NCBI GenBank assembly: GCA_018268935.1
Contig: JAFDVS010000026.1
Coordinates: forward strand, 162,208-226,207
Source of the DNA: Acidobacteriota bacterium
Lineage (GTDB): Bacteria > Acidobacteriota > Terriglobia > Bryobacterales > Bryobacteraceae
DNA: 64,000 nucleotides
Direction of reading: 5' to 3'
The stretch's first letter is position 1. Every line of letters begins with the position of its first letter. The notes beneath the pieces are model-generated. The model searched no databases. It worked only from the letters and a program-made list of their open reading frames with translations, and had not been told where the DNA came from. The position numbers and the translations under genes are program-made. Below, piece after piece: positions 9,368 to 17,112 of this stretch.

Positions 9368-11164
9368 ATGCTTGGTCTCACATCTCGAAAATCGATTATC
9401 TATAAAACAGTTACCTTTCTGACAATCTGGGGAGGCTTGGCGGAAGCTGCCCTCAATGTTCAACTCTCCACTACCTCTGGCCCTAATCTCCCCGTCGGTA
9501 CACGGCTCCAGTTTCAAGCCTCCGTTACCCCTCCCACTTCAGGCCTTTGGTATCGCTTCCGCGTCAAACCGGCAGGTGGCAGCTTTAGCGTCATCAAGGA
9601 CTTCGATCCCTACTCGAATGGGGCATTCGCCTGGGCCCCCATGGAAGAAGGCGCCTGGGACATCGAAGTCACCGCAAAGAACCCATCCAACCAAGACACC
9701 GGTGCTGCGACTGTTACATACAACGTGGTCTCTCAAATCACTGCCGGCGCTCCGGTGGTGAGCTCGGTGTCAACGAATACACTCATGGCATTGTTCAGCG
9801 TCCCCGCATGTACCGCGGGCAACGTCAGCGTGACTTTCTGGCCTACCGCCAATGCCGCCGACGTCACTTCCACTCGCTCACTGCCCTGCAAGCCTGGAAA
9901 GAGCCTCAACTTCCTCATCGCCGGAATGCTGCCGTCCACCGAATACACCATGCGCCACCGAACCGTGTCGGGCTGGACAACCACGAACGGTCCCTCGTTG
10001 ACATTCACCACTGGGGCCCTTCCAGGCGGCATCACGAATTCGTCCGTCCCATCCCCAGCTAATCCGGCGACTAGCCAATTGGACAAGGTTGTGCTCGAAG
10101 TTGGTCTGGTGCCTGCCCAGTGCATCGCACGAAACCTAAGCGGGGTCCCGATCTGGTATTACAACACGGCTGCTAACGGCCCCTTGTTCTACTGCCTCCG
10201 CCCGGTCCTTGGTGGCACAATGTTGCTGATCCCGCAGCCTTCGCCTTCCTTGACGCAATTGATCATCCAGGAAGTCGATCTGGCTGGTAACCTCCTCCGT
10301 GAAACGAATGCCCAGCGGGTGAGCGAGCAATTGGTAGCAATGGGCAAGCAGCCCATCACCGGCATCCATCACGACGCCACGCGCTTACCCAACGGAAACA
10401 CAGCCATGATTGTGTCAAGGGAGAAGGTGGTCGGTACACGGAGAATGGTTGGAGATGGCATCGTCGTCCTGGATCGCGACTTCCAGGTGCTGTGGTCTTT
10501 CGACACGTTTGAGAAGCTCGATACCAACCGCGCCGCGGTTGCGGGTGAGCTCTGCACCGGCTCCGGCCAGGGTGGGTGCCCGCCGTTCAGCCTGCTGGCC
10601 CCAACTGAGGATTGGACGCATGCGAACTCGGTCTCCTACACCGACGATGGGAACCTCATCATGTCATTACGCCATCAGGATTGGGTCATCAAGATTCGAT
10701 ATGCAAATGGTGCAGGAAACGGCGACGTGATTTGGAAACTGGGCCCGCAGGGGGACATTACCCTCACAAATCCCGGTGTCAGTTCGTTCCCGTTCCAATC
10801 TCACCAGCATTATGCCATTCAGAAGGGAAACCGCCTCTGGCTCTACGACAACGGGAACACGCGCGTAGGCCTCTTGGGCGGGAATTCGCGGGGTCAAGTC
10901 TATGTCCTCAACGAAGCAACGAAAACGGCAACATTGGAACTGAATGCCGACCTCGGTTTCTACACAGCCGCGTTGGGTAGTGCGCAACGCTTGGCCAACG
11001 GGAACTACGCATTTGGCGGAGGCGACTTCGTCAATACCCTAGGTAAGCATATTGAAGTCGTGCCCAATCCCCTTCCTGCCGGAACCCTGAACTATATTTC
11101 CCAGGTCGGGAACATCTGGTACCGGGCCCTCCGCATGCGCGACATGTACACCTATTTGGACTAG
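9368..11164 (+). CDS. secreted arylsulfotransferase (ASST)-family protein
   Basis: 598 residues. Hydrophobic N-terminus (about residues 12-28), then one or two Ig/fibronectin-like segments to about residue 235, then an ASST beta-propeller. Conserved histidine motifs are visible: GIHHDATRLPNGN near residue 332, DWTHANSVSY near 417 and FQSHQHYA near 479. They correspond in type to the active-site histidines of bacterial ASST, which transfers sulfate between phenolic compounds. GGAAGGAAAT precedes the start. It is followed 15 bases later by a PEP-CTERM protein gene. The extra N-terminal Ig-like part suggests a cell-surface or polymer-binding form. True sulfotransferase activity is inferred. Confidence 0.8.
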   Translation: MLGLTSRKSIIYKTVTFLTIWGGLAEAALNVQLSTTSGPNLPVGTRLQFQASVTPPTSGLWYRFRVKPAGGSFSVIKDFDPYSNGAFAWAPMEEGAWDIEVTAKNPSNQDTGAATVTYNVVSQITAGAPVVSSVSTNTLMALFSVPACTAGNVSVTFWPTANAADVTSTRSLPCKPGKSLNFLIAGMLPSTEYTMRHRTVSGWTTTNGPSLTFTTGALPGGITNSSVPSPANPATSQLDKVVLEVGLVPAQCIARNLSGVPIWYYNTAANGPLFYCLRPVLGGTMLLIPQPSPSLTQLIIQEVDLAGNLLRETNAQRVSEQLVAMGKQPITGIHHDATRLPNGNTAMIVSREKVVGTRRMVGDGIVVLDRDFQVLWSFDTFEKLDTNRAAVAGELCTGSGQGGCPPFSLLAPTEDWTHANSVSYTDDGNLIMSLRHQDWVIKIRYANGAGNGDVIWKLGPQGDITLTNPGVSSFPFQSHQHYAIQKGNRLWLYDNGNTRVGLLGGNSRGQVYVLNEATKTATLELNADLGFYTAALGSAQRLANGNYAFGGGDFVNTLGKHIEVVPNPLPAGTLNYISQVGNIWYRALRMRDMYTYLD

Positions 11165-11179
11165 AGGAGACCTCCCCAC

Positions 11180-11776
11180 ATGAAATCAATCCTTTTGAGC
11201 TGCCTGCTCGCGCTTCTTGCTACTTCCTCGGAAGCTGCTGTACTGATAACTTTCGACGAACTCCCAACACAGCCGGTCGACGGGGTCCTCGTCGAAGGTG
11301 TTGCCTTCCAATTCACAGTTGGCGGTTCTCCGTCCACCGACGCCGTTTTCAACAGCGACTTGCCCGTGACAACGGTCAACCTCGATGACAAAGTGCTGTC
11401 CGGCCCTGTCGCCGGTTTGCTCACCTTTCAATTCTCGGCGCCGGTAATCGCCTTCCAGTTTGGGCTACTGTTGAATACGTTCGATCCCGAACAACCCGCG
11501 GCCATTGTCTCGCTACTGGACACTAGCCTGCAACCAGCCGGCGATATCCCCTTGGACACAAATCCTCTCCTGCTTTTCTCAGAGGGTCTGTTCAGCTACT
11601 CAGGGCCGGCGATCTCGCAAGCGCAGATCGCCTTCTCTGGCTCCACCGCCGCTGACCTCTTCGCCATCGACAATCTGGAGTACACCCTCGAAGCCGACGT
11701 ACCCGAAACCGGAACCCTGCTCCTCTGCGGTTTGGGCATGTTGGGGCTCGGCGTCGCCAGGTTCCGCCACAAGTAA
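11180..11776 (+). CDS. PEP-CTERM sorted exported protein
   Basis: 198 residues: N-terminal signal peptide (MKSILLSCLLALLATSSEAA), a beta-rich body (LITFDELPTQPVDG), then a C-terminal sorting signal. That signal is VPETGTLLLCGLGMLGLGVA followed by the basic tail RFRHK. The canonical motif is PEP; here it is PET, a mild variant. Such proteins are processed by an exosortase and anchored or released at the envelope; no exosortase is in this window. AGAGGAG precedes the start. The gene lies 15 bases after the ASST gene and is probably co-transcribed with it. Confidence 0.8.
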   Translation: MKSILLSCLLALLATSSEAAVLITFDELPTQPVDGVLVEGVAFQFTVGGSPSTDAVFNSDLPVTTVNLDDKVLSGPVAGLLTFQFSAPVIAFQFGLLLNTFDPEQPAAIVSLLDTSLQPAGDIPLDTNPLLLFSEGLFSYSGPAISQAQIAFSGSTAADLFAIDNLEYTLEADVPETGTLLLCGLGMLGLGVARFRHK

Positions 11777-11818
11777 CCTTACGGGGACAAGAGGGGCAGT
11801 TTGTGAGAGACTTCGAAA

Positions 11819-12223
11819 ATGAAGTTCTCCCGCCGTCAACTGCCCTTTCTTGCTCCCGCCTTGGCGCAGGCGCAAACCGCAACCCTCGGCTCGAAAGTCT
11901 ACAAGTTCGAAGATCTACCCGTGCGGCAGAACGGGGAGAACAAATCCCGCGCCATCCTCAACGGGAAAACGGTCCGCGACTATCCCATTGAGATCCACAT
12001 GACTGAGCTTGCACCTGGGCTCATGCCCCACGCCGCGCACCAACACGCTCACGCGGAGATGGTCATGATCCAGGAAGGCACACTCGAAATCACCATCACC
12101 GGAAAGGTAACAGTGGCCGGCTCAGGCTCAGTGGTGTACGTCGCCCCCAACGAAATGCACGGCTGGAAAAACGTCGGCAGCGGCCGCGCACGCTACTTCG
12201 TGATGGCGCTGGGCCGCGCCTGA
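11819..12223 (+). CDS. cupin-domain protein with Tat-like leader
   Basis: 134 residues. The leader MKFSRRQLPFLAPALAQAQT carries a twin-arginine (SRRQLPFL) and would suit export of a folded metalloprotein. The cupin body has motif 1 His74-x-His76-x3-Glu80 (in HAAHQHAHAEMVMIQEG) and a second His in APNEMHGWKN, giving the usual metal-binding set. Single-domain cupins of this size bind metals and act as small dioxygenases, isomerases or sensors; the substrate cannot be told. Its TGA (12221-12223) directly abuts the recA stop on the other strand, with no intergenic base. Confidence 0.8.
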   Translation: MKFSRRQLPFLAPALAQAQTATLGSKVYKFEDLPVRQNGENKSRAILNGKTVRDYPIEIHMTELAPGLMPHAAHQHAHAEMVMIQEGTLEITITGKVTVAGSGSVVYVAPNEMHGWKNVGSGRARYFVMALGRA

Positions 12224-13258
12224 TCAGTCGCCGGCGCGGGCCGCATGCGCTGGCTCGCCCATGGCGATCCCCATCTTCCGCCTCAATTCTCCTTCGATCG
12301 TGCCGAATGCCTCGCTGTGCTCCTTGAGGAACGTCCGCGCATTCTCCCTTCCCTGGCCGATTCGCTCTCCGCGGAAGCTGTACCACGAACCCGTCTTTTC
12401 AATGACATTGTTCGATACACCCAAATCCAGCAGGTCGCCCTCGCGCGAGATGCCCTCACCGTAAAGCAGATCCGCTTCCACCTCCCGGAACGGAGGCGCC
12501 AGCTTGTTCTTCACAACCTTGATCTTGGTCCGATTGCCCACGACGGTTTCGCCGTCCTTGATCGCCGCCATCTTGCGCACCTCAATGCGCATGCTGGAGT
12601 AGAACTTGAGTGCCTTACCGCCAGTCGTGGTCTCCGGGTTGCCGAACATCACACCGATCTTTTCCCGCACCTGGTTGATGAACAACAGGCATGTCTGCGT
12701 CCGCGCGGTCACGCCCGTCAGTTTCCGTAAGGCTTGCGACATCAGCCTCGCATGAAGCCCGACGTGATTGTCGCCCATCTCGCCCTCCAACTCAGCCTTC
12801 GGCACCAGCGCCGCCACCGAGTCGACAACAATCGCATCCACAGCTCCAGAGGCCACCAGTGCATTCGTGATCTCCAGAGCCTGTTCTCCGCAGTCCGGCT
12901 GCGACACCAGAAGATTGTCGACATCCACCCCAAGCCGCCTGGCATAGGTGGGATCCAGAGCATGTTCCGCATCGACAAACGCCGCCGTCCCACCCATTTT
13001 CTGAGCCTGTGCAATCAACTGCAGCGCGATGGTCGTCTTGCCCGAAGACTCCGGGCCAAACACCTCCACCACTCGCCCGCGTGGGAATCCGCCAATGCCG
13101 AGAGCGGCATCGAGCGATATCGAGCCTGTCGGGATCACCGGCACGGCAATCGCTTCCGTTGAACCTAGGCGCTGCACCGCCCCTTTACCGAACTGCTTCT
13201 CCAGGGAAAGCAATGCCTGGTCAATCGCCTTGCGCCGTTCCTTCACATCCAACGTCAT
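12224..13258 (-). CDS. recA: RecA recombinase
   Basis: 344 residues, normal family length. Walker [10 protein letters not shown] is at 68-76, Walker B-like [12 protein letters not shown] follows, then the L2-region [28 protein letters not shown] and the C-terminal DNA-gateway domain. RecA forms ATP-dependent filaments on single-stranded DNA for homologous repair and stimulates LexA cleavage. AAGGAG lies 8 bases before the ATG. It follows recX in the same direction after 87 bases. I could not recognise an E. coli-type or Gram-positive-type LexA box in that gap. Confidence 0.97.
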   Translation of the reverse strand: MTLDVKERRKAIDQALLSLEKQFGKGAVQRLGSTEAIAVPVIPTGSISLDAALGIGGFPRGRVVEVFGPESSGKTTIALQLIAQAQKMGGTAAFVDAEHALDPTYARRLGVDVDNLLVSQPDCGEQALEITNALVASGAVDAIVVDSVAALVPKAELEGEMGDNHVGLHARLMSQALRKLTGVTARTQTCLLFINQVREKIGVMFGNPETTTGGKALKFYSSMRIEVRKMAAIKDGETVVGNRTKIKVVKNKLAPPFREVEADLLYGEGISREGDLLDLGVSNNVIEKTGSWYSFRGERIGQGRENARTFLKEHSEAFGTIEGELRRKMGIAMGEPAHAARAGD

Positions 13259-13345
13259 CAGGAAAACTCCTTACGCATGGTAGGTGTGCGTTAGGAGGAA
13301 AGAATCTCACCCGATGCGCATGCCCCCTCTGGAATTCTCGCCTGA

Positions 13346-13879
13346 TCACTCCCCCTGGGAGTCCAGCGCATCCAGCGTTTCAGCATCCTTGCCATGCCGC
13401 TTCAGCACCCGCATGGAATTCCCATGTGTGAACCCCGCCCCCCGCAGCTTCCGATACGCCGACGCCAGCCCCTTCGGTTCTGCCAGCACCTCAACCAACG
13501 GGGTCCGCCGGTACTTCCGGGCGAGAAACTGCTCGATTAGCTCCACCTCGTCGGTCGCGGCGAACGTCTGGTTCACCGCCTTCTCCGCTACCGCCGGCGC
13601 CACTCGCTTCGAACGGAGGTCGGATAGCACTCGTGCCTTCCCGAATCCTTCATTCTCCAGCCGTCGCGTAGCATACATCTCGGCATACTGCTTATCGTTG
13701 AGATAGCCGTAGTCTTTGAGTTTGGCGATCACCCCGTCCACGTCGCCAACCTTCTCCGCCTTGCGCTTCAGCTTCTCGCGCAACTCGCCGGTAGACATCG
13801 CCCGTCCACCTAGGATCTTCAATGCATAGTCGAAAAGGGCGGCGTCATTTAGTAACTTCACGGGCCTGCGTGGTGTCAC
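13346..13879 (-). CDS. recX: RecX regulatory protein
   Basis: 177 residues of tandem three-helix repeats. Typical RecX features include FDYALKILGGRAMSTGELREKL near the N-terminus and YGYLNDKQYAEMYATRRLENEGFG. RecX binds the RecA filament and moderates its activity. The gene is placed upstream of recA on the same strand, whereas most bacteria have recX after recA or elsewhere. A shared transcript from the 13880-13940 region is possible. Start ATG at 13879 gives MTPRRPVKLL; no strong ribosome site is visible. Confidence 0.9.
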   Translation of the reverse strand: MTPRRPVKLLNDAALFDYALKILGGRAMSTGELREKLKRKAEKVGDVDGVIAKLKDYGYLNDKQYAEMYATRRLENEGFGKARVLSDLRSKRVAPAVAEKAVNQTFAATDEVELIEQFLARKYRRTPLVEVLAEPKGLASAYRKLRGAGFTHGNSMRVLKRHGKDAETLDALDSQGE

Positions 13880-13940
13880 TGATTCAGAGACTACCAGATT
13901 CCTCGCGATGGTACACTAGGGGCAGCAAAGGAAATGAACA

Positions 13941-14240
13941 ATGGATGAAGATAAAAAGCTTTCGTACTTCTGTCTCGGACTCGGCATCGGAGTAGCCGTC
14001 GGGATCCTTTTCGCGCCGAAGTCCGGCGAAGAAACCCGCGACATCATCCGCTCGAAGGCCGGCGAAGGCAAAGACTATCTCCGCCGCCGTGGCGAAGAAA
14101 TGCGCGATCGCGCCGAAGACCTCGTCGAACGGGGCAAGAGTGCCGTCCAGCGCCAGAAAGAGCAATTGAATGCCGCTGTGGACGCCGGCAGACAAGCCTA
14201 TCGTGAGTCCGTCAGTTCCAACGCCGGCTCGGAATCGTAA
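13941..14240 (+). CDS. YtxH-like membrane-associated protein
   Basis: 99 residues. A short charged N-terminus precedes one glycine-rich hydrophobic helix (about 9-24, GLGIGVAVGILFAP), followed by KSGEETRDIIRSKAGEGKDY and an amphipathic helical tail. This is the YtxH/gas-vesicle-protein-like pattern (PF12732). Members are small stress- or envelope-associated proteins with no defined biochemistry. It is divergent from recX (61 bases apart) and followed after 9 bases by a second coiled-coil membrane protein. Confidence 0.78.
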   Translation: MDEDKKLSYFCLGLGIGVAVGILFAPKSGEETRDIIRSKAGEGKDYLRRRGEEMRDRAEDLVERGKSAVQRQKEQLNAAVDAGRQAYRESVSSNAGSES

Positions 14241-14249
14241 GATACACGC

Positions 14250-14756
14250 ATGAATCAGGATTCGGTGGTCCTTCTCCTCACTGTGTTTGTGGGGCTGGTG
14301 GCAATCAGCCAGTTGGCAACAGCCATCGCGCTCATTATGCTCCAGAAACGCTTTCGCGCCATGCAGGATCAAGTCACCGCCTTTGTTCCCAAAACGGAGG
14401 CGGTGCTCGAGTCCGCGCGCGTGACTCTGGAGCAGAGCCGCAGGCAAATCCAGGAAGTGACATCCAAGGCCAATGATGTCCTCGACCTCACCCGTACTCA
14501 ACTCAACACCGTAGATGATCTCCTCAGAGACGTCACCGGACGCGCTCGCACGCAACTCGATCGCGTCGAACTCGTGTTGGATGATACCCTCGGGCGCGTT
14601 CACCAGACCGTCACCACCGTGCACACCGGTGTGATGAAGCCGCTCAAGGAAATCAGCGGTATCTCCGCTGGCATCCGCGCCGCCATCGGCCAATTGGTGA
14701 AAGGCGGAAGGCCCAGCGTGGCCCAAGCCACTCAGGACGAGGAGATGTTTATCTGA
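14250..14756 (+). CDS. DUF948-like single-helix coiled-coil membrane protein
   Basis: 168 residues. One N-terminal transmembrane helix (about 6-29) precedes a long amphipathic helix of heptad-like Thr/Val/Leu pattern (VLESARVTLEQSRRQIQEVT, repeated in similar form to about residue 145). The architecture resembles the DUF948 family commonly found beside YtxH-type genes. Probably anchored in the inner membrane with the coiled coil on one face. Its stop (14754-14756) overlaps the proposed CTG start of the PHP phosphatase, and AGGAG for that gene lies within this gene's last codons. Confidence 0.72.
   Translation: MNQDSVVLLLTVFVGLVAISQLATAIALIMLQKRFRAMQDQVTAFVPKTEAVLESARVTLEQSRRQIQEVTSKANDVLDLTRTQLNTVDDLLRDVTGRARTQLDRVELVLDDTLGRVHQTVTTVHTGVMKPLKEISGISAGIRAAIGQLVKGGRPSVAQATQDEEMFI
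14740..14744 (+). promoter_or_regulatory. ribosome binding site deciding a CTG start
   Basis: AGGAG, 8 bases before CTG 14753. No ATG, GTG or TTG exists in the frame between this site and the metal-binding His codons at 14765 and 14771. Confidence 0.6.
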
Positions 14757-15514
14757 TCGACATCCACAGCCACATCCTCTATGGGCTGGACGACGGTTCC
14801 AAAAGCCTGGAGGAAAGCGTGGCGATGTTGCGCATGGCGGCTGATTCCGGGACGACGGACATAGTCGCCACCCCCCATGCCGATCTCCAGTACACCTTCC
14901 AGCCGGATCTCATCCGGCAACGCGTGGAAGAGCTCACAGCGGCCACTGGCGGCAATCCCCGCATCCATGAGGGTTGTGACTTCCACCTCACCTTCGACAA
15001 TATTCAGGATGCCATTGCCAATCCCGCCAAATACACCATCGGACACAAGGCCTACCTGATGGTCGAATTCTCCGACATGATCATTTTCCAGAACACCACC
15101 GAGGTGTTCGAACGCATGCGCGCCGCCGGAATCCTTCCCGTAATCACCCACCCGGAGCGCAATCAACTGCTCCAGCAGCGCCTGCCCGCCCTCGAACGCT
15201 GGGTCCAGGAGGGTTGCTACCTTCAAGTGACTGGCCAGTCGCTCTTGGGCCGGTTCGGCAAGACCGCACGTGCCTTCTCCATCGAGCTTCTAAAACGAAA
15301 TCTCGTGCACTTCATCGCCAGCGATGGCCACGACACCAAACATCGCCCGCCCGTGTTGAACGATTCTTTTGACTGGACGAAGCAGGAGTTTGGCGAAGAC
15401 CTCGCCAGGCGCCTATTCTTCGATAACCCCAGAGCCGTAATCGAAGGCCTTCCGCTTCCCTCCACAGCCCACGCGGAAATTCCTTCCCGCAAGTGGTACC
15501 AATTCTGGAGCTGA
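14753..15514 (+). CDS. PHP-domain tyrosine phosphatase, CpsB/YwqE type
   Basis: 253 residues if translation starts at CTG 14753, read as Met. The N-terminus is then MIDIHSHILYGLDDGSKSLE, the expected family start with the metal-binding H5-x-H7. Further metal-site motifs are ATPHADLQYTF, VITHPERN and IASDGHD. The first conventional start, GTG 14819, would delete the H-x-H pair and leave an inactive fold. The CTG overlaps the upstream TGA as CTGA, and AGGAG is 8 bases upstream. CpsB/YwqE enzymes dephosphorylate tyrosine kinases of capsule or exopolysaccharide export. No such kinase or polymerase is in the window. Confidence 0.85.
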   Translation: MIDIHSHILYGLDDGSKSLEESVAMLRMAADSGTTDIVATPHADLQYTFQPDLIRQRVEELTAATGGNPRIHEGCDFHLTFDNIQDAIANPAKYTIGHKAYLMVEFSDMIIFQNTTEVFERMRAAGILPVITHPERNQLLQQRLPALERWVQEGCYLQVTGQSLLGRFGKTARAFSIELLKRNLVHFIASDGHDTKHRPPVLNDSFDWTKQEFGEDLARRLFFDNPRAVIEGLPLPSTAHAEIPSRKWYQFWS

Positions 15515-15534
15515 AATCCGTCTACATTGGAAGT

Positions 15535-16368
15535 ATGAGGCGGCTGTTCCCGATGCTGGTGTGCGCATCCTCTCTCCTGGCGCAGGATGCACTCGAGATT
15601 GTGCGCCGTTCCGTGGCCCACGATCAGGCCAACTGGGAGCGCGCCAAAAACTACACCTACATCATCCGCTCTACGATGCGTGAGCGCGATTCGAACGGTG
15701 GCATCCGCAAGGTGGAAAGCGAAGCCGAGGAGATCGTCATCCTCTACGGGGAGCCCTACGAGAAGAAGATCGAGAAAGACGGCAAACCGCTCCCCGCCGA
15801 TGACCAGCGCAAAGAGCAGCAGAAGTTCGACAAGGAAATGGCTAAGCGCCAGAATGAGTCCGCCGAACAGCGCCGCAAACGCGTCGAATCGTTCGACAAG
15901 AAGCGCCGCGAACAGCGCGAATTCGCCCGAGAAATCCCCGAGGCTTACAACTTCAAGCTCGTCGGCGAAGAAACGATTGGCGGGCGCAAAGCCTGGGTCC
16001 TCGACGCTACGCCACGCCCCGAATACCAACCGCGCAACTCCCGCGCCGCCATGCTGAAGAAATTCCGCGGCCGCATGTGGATCGATCAGAAGGAATACCA
16101 GTGGGTGCGCATGGACGGTGAGGTCATCGACACCGTCTCCTGGGGTCTCTTCCTCGCCCGCCTGGCCAAAGGCTCCCGAATCTTCTTCGAACAGGTCCGA
16201 GTCAACGACGAAGTCTGGATGCCCAAAATGGTGAAAGTCGATCTCGACGCCCGCATTGCCCTTCTGAAACGCTACCAGGGCAACATCGACCTCCAATTCA
16301 CCGATTTCCGCAAATTCCAGACCGACTCACGCATCGTATCCACTGCCGAACTCAATAAAACCCCCTAG
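15535..16368 (+). CDS. exported LolA-like protein with charged central helix
   Basis: 277 residues. Signal peptide MRRLFPMLVCASSLLAQ precedes a strongly charged segment (about 75-130, rich in Lys, Glu, Arg and Gln; KRVESFDKKRREQREFAREI) that is probably one long helix. A beta-rich C-terminal part follows (FRGRMWIDQKEYQWVRMDGE, VNDEVWMPKMVKVDLDARI). The C-terminal half resembles outer-membrane lipoprotein-sorting (LolA/YdcA-like) folds. Start 15535 is preferred over an in-frame site at 15493 because it begins at the signal peptide. It lies 20 bases after the phosphatase gene. Function unknown. Confidence 0.68.
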   Translation: MRRLFPMLVCASSLLAQDALEIVRRSVAHDQANWERAKNYTYIIRSTMRERDSNGGIRKVESEAEEIVILYGEPYEKKIEKDGKPLPADDQRKEQQKFDKEMAKRQNESAEQRRKRVESFDKKRREQREFAREIPEAYNFKLVGEETIGGRKAWVLDATPRPEYQPRNSRAAMLKKFRGRMWIDQKEYQWVRMDGEVIDTVSWGLFLARLAKGSRIFFEQVRVNDEVWMPKMVKVDLDARIALLKRYQGNIDLQFTDFRKFQTDSRIVSTAELNKTP

Positions 16369-16435
16369 GCCCCTGCGCCTGAATTGCCTGAGCCTTTCCG
16401 GAAGCCGGAGAATAGCCGATCCGTGCCGCCACTTC

Positions 16436-16450
16436 TTTCATGACATGAAA
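16436..16450. promoter_or_regulatory. perfect 15-base palindrome, operator-like
   Basis: TTTCATGACATGAAA, a 7-base inverted repeat around a single A, lies in the 204-base gap before the exported protein gene at 16573. Its size and symmetry suit a dimeric regulator. Nothing else clear is seen in the gap. Confidence 0.35.
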
Positions 16451-16572
16451 ATCGTCCTCTGGCTCTGAAAATATCTGTTCCGTCGATCTTCCTGCACTGT
16501 CTGAATGAACAAGAAGCAACGTGCTCCCCGTGGATGCTTCAAGACTCAAAATTCAGTCGAGGTAATAAGAAG

Positions 16573-16968
16573 ATGACGATGAACACACGTTTCCTGGTAG
16601 CCGCCCTGGGCATGGCTTCCCTTTTTTCCACGGGCGCATTCGCGGATTGCCGCAAGCGAGCCAATCTGACAGCCGCGCCTGGCAGCGCAGGTCTGGATGT
16701 CAGTGGCCAGGCCGAAGTCCGCGATCAGGGCGGTCGGCAAAAGTTCAAGGTTTCTATGGATGCCCGTGTCGCCAACGGCACTACCTTCATCGTGATGGCA
16801 AATGGCGCCGCCGCAGGCACCATCACCATCGTCGCCGGTGATGGCGAACTCGAACTGAAGAACTACGACGGCGGAACTCTGCCTGCTGCCGTCAACCCCG
16901 TTTGCACGGTTGGCCCCGTGGTGATCACCAACTCCACCGGCACCCCTGTGCTCTCCGGATCCTTCTAG
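16573..16968 (+). CDS. small exported protein of unknown function
   Basis: 131 residues. Signal peptide (MTMNTRFLVAALGMASLFST, cleavage probably after GAFA) precedes a beta-rich domain (AGLDVSGQAEVRDQGGRQKF, FIVMANGAAAGTITIVAGDG) with two cysteines, DCRKR near the mature N-terminus and NPVCTVGP near the end, which could form a disulfide. GAGG lies about 10 bases before ATG 16573; ATG 16579 is an alternative start. The gene stands alone between a 204-base gap and the xdhC operon. No family is recognised. Confidence 0.62.
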   Translation: MTMNTRFLVAALGMASLFSTGAFADCRKRANLTAAPGSAGLDVSGQAEVRDQGGRQKFKVSMDARVANGTTFIVMANGAAAGTITIVAGDGELELKNYDGGTLPAAVNPVCTVGPVVITNSTGTPVLSGSF

Positions 16969-16983
16969 TTTTTCGCGTGGGCG

Positions 16984-17093
16984 CTCCCCGCCTGCGTATG
17001 CAACTACGGGGAGACTTGCGTGGGAGAAACCCGCGCGGAACCCCTTCGCCTCGGCAGGCAGAACCGCATGTGGTTCGCCTGCCGGTGCGCGGG
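16984..17093. other. highly structured intergenic region before the xdhC operon
   Basis: Three nested or adjacent inverted repeats are visible. CTCCCCG/CGGGGAG pairs across 16984-17013. An outer stem CCCGCGC (17030-17036) / GCGCGGG (17087-17093) encloses a strong hairpin at 17052-17084, with CGGCAGGC-A-GAACC pairing GGTTC-GCCTGCCG around a 6-base loop. No T-run follows, so it is a poor terminator. It could be a structured leader or an operator zone, or the 3' end of the preceding transcript. Confidence 0.55.
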
Positions 17094-17096
17094 CGG

Positions 17097-17102
17097 TATA
17101 AT
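17097..17102 (+). promoter_or_regulatory. candidate -10 element for the xdhC operon
   Basis: A perfect TATAAT ends 10 bases before ATG 17113, so a transcript starting 7 bases downstream would have only about 4 untranslated bases. The -35 region (TTCGCC, 17074-17079) is weak. Confidence 0.4.
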
Positions 17103-17112
17103 TGACAGTGGA

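Noticed and set aside
13259..13345. LexA box before recA
   Set aside because: No E. coli-type or Gram-positive-type SOS palindrome could be found by eye.
14819..15514. GTG 14819 as the PHP phosphatase start
   Set aside because: It would remove the H-x-H metal ligands and has no ribosome site at good distance.
16984..17093. Moco riboswitch before xdhC
   Set aside because: Context is tempting, but I could not match the known conserved segments; reported only as structured DNA/RNA.
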